Below are positions 4,892 to 5,242 of a stretch of 5,242 bases of DNA, in pieces. The notes beneath the pieces were generated by a model. It saw only the letters and a program-made list of their open reading frames with translations. It was not told the origin of the DNA and did no database searches. The translations under genes and the position numbers were made by a program. Source of the DNA: Planctomycetota bacterium (GTDB lineage Bacteria > Planctomycetota > Phycisphaerae > Sedimentisphaerales > SM23-30); the NCBI GenBank assembly GCA_022705365.1, contig JAKJEP010000264.1:1-5242 (forward strand). The letters are read 5' to 3'. Numbering within the stretch: the stretch's first letter is position 1; each line of letters opens with the position of its first letter.

Positions 4892-5174
4892 TCACTCGTT
4901 AGAAAAATAATCATCTTTGCACGATTTTATAGTCCTAACTACTACCTTCCGAATTTTCATCGTGTTACTACGGATATCTGCCCAAACCGCAGAATTTAGC
5001 AATATCTTATCAGCATCTCGTAGAGAGATGTTCATAACACGCGCAATAGCAATCTGCATTTCGCCAGGACCTATACCTTTTTTTCTAAGCAATGCCATTG
5101 ATTTGTCCAAATCATTTCCATTGTCAAGCAAGTTGGATAAAAGTTGTGTTGCATCTTTCCCTTTTTTTTTTCAT
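4892..5174 (-). CDS. Small protein of unknown function, start and body separated by an A10 run
   Basis: The body frame is open from a stop at 5171-5173 down to TGA at 4892-4894. Its core, KKGIGPGEMQIAIARVMN followed by ISLRDADKILLNSAVWAD, recalls small bacterial proteins with a fold like the L7/L12 C-terminal domain: a helix with a conserved Glu, a turn, then SL.(D/E)A and S..W. The similarity is from memory and weak. The best start is the ATG at 5174, with AAAGG 9 bases upstream, but it is followed by ten A residues (5162-5171) that place it one base out of frame. With nine A residues it would encode 93 residues beginning MKKKGKDATQLLSNLL. Without slippage, the first in-frame choice is a TTG at 5131 giving 79 residues, with no ribosome-binding site. 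The gene lies between two copies of the GGGGTCAG repeat and is AT-rich. Confidence 0.6.
5162..5171 (-). other. A10 homopolymer at the second codon (slippage or indel site)
   Basis: The coding strand reads ATG, then ten A, then GGGAAAGATGCA. Nine A residues would join the ATG to the long open frame. Ten send it into a frame that stops after 16 codons. Long A runs are known sites of transcriptional slippage, phase variation and sequencing indels. Confidence 0.7.
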
Positions 5175-5202
5175 GTATAATAACCTTTTTTTGAGACTGA
5201 AA

Positions 5203-5242
5203 AAATTAAAGGGGTCAGACCCCGTTTTATTTATACTGTCCC
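5203..5242. repeat. Complete GGGGTCAGACCCC repeat copy at the window edge
   Basis: AAATTAAAGGGGTCAGACCC and the following bases to 5231 form the intact version of the repeat at 4708-4737. The palindrome GGGGT-CAG-ACCCC occupies 5211-5223. The sequence continues TTATACTGTCCC to the end of the window, so the true boundary may lie outside. It stands directly upstream of the small gene at 4892-5174, in the same orientation as the copy at 4708-4737. Confidence 0.75.

Noticed and set aside
4917..5180. 87-codon open frame on the + strand
   Set aside because: It is antisense to the small gene at 4892-5174. The opposite strand has the better start, ribosome-binding site and protein-like pattern.

Overview
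The window looks like a chromosomal piece from an uncultured or little-studied bacterium of the PVC group (Lentisphaerota, Kiritimatiellota or Verrucomicrobiota). This is an inference from a secreted DUF4838 glycoside-hydrolase-like protein, a type expanded in those phyla, next to a REP-associated tyrosine transposase (RAYT). No rRNA, tRNA or taxonomic marker is present. The left half (about 1-2700) and the RAYT gene are GC-rich. The right quarter (about 4190-5242) is clearly AT-rich and looks acquired.

Layout: (1) 2-103, + strand, is the last 33 codons of an unidentified gene. (2) 124-2697, - strand, is a secreted DUF4838 protein. Its reading frame is open from start to finish except for one in-frame TAG at 706-708, inside the C-terminal beta-sandwich. 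The TAG leaves a 663-residue product and a 193-codon in-frame tail. (3) The 5' leader of that gene carries four GGATAA repeats. (4) 2774-3026 is a 253-bp non-coding element with terminal inverted repeats of about 25 bp that encloses a 142-nt imperfect hairpin and has a TTGACA box just inside the left end. (5) 3061-3490 has no gene that I can support. It holds an isolated intrinsic terminator at 3388-3407 and a bulged hairpin at 3450-3472. (6) 3491-4149 is a RAYT module: a Y1/HUH transposase gene between two inverted REP-type hairpins. (7) 4253-4654 is a small protein with two zinc-binding Cys clusters. (8) 4675-5242 holds copies of an AATTAAAGGGGTCAGACCCC-type repeat on both sides of a small gene whose start and body are in different frames across an A10 run.

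Working together: the polysaccharide-degradation gene is the only metabolic function visible. The rest is a patchwork of small palindromic mobile sequences and short AT-rich passenger genes. The points most worth following are the single TAG in an otherwise continuous enzyme, the 253-bp nested palindromic element, the REP/RAYT module, the GGGGTCAGACCCC-bounded cassette, and the A10 frameshift site.
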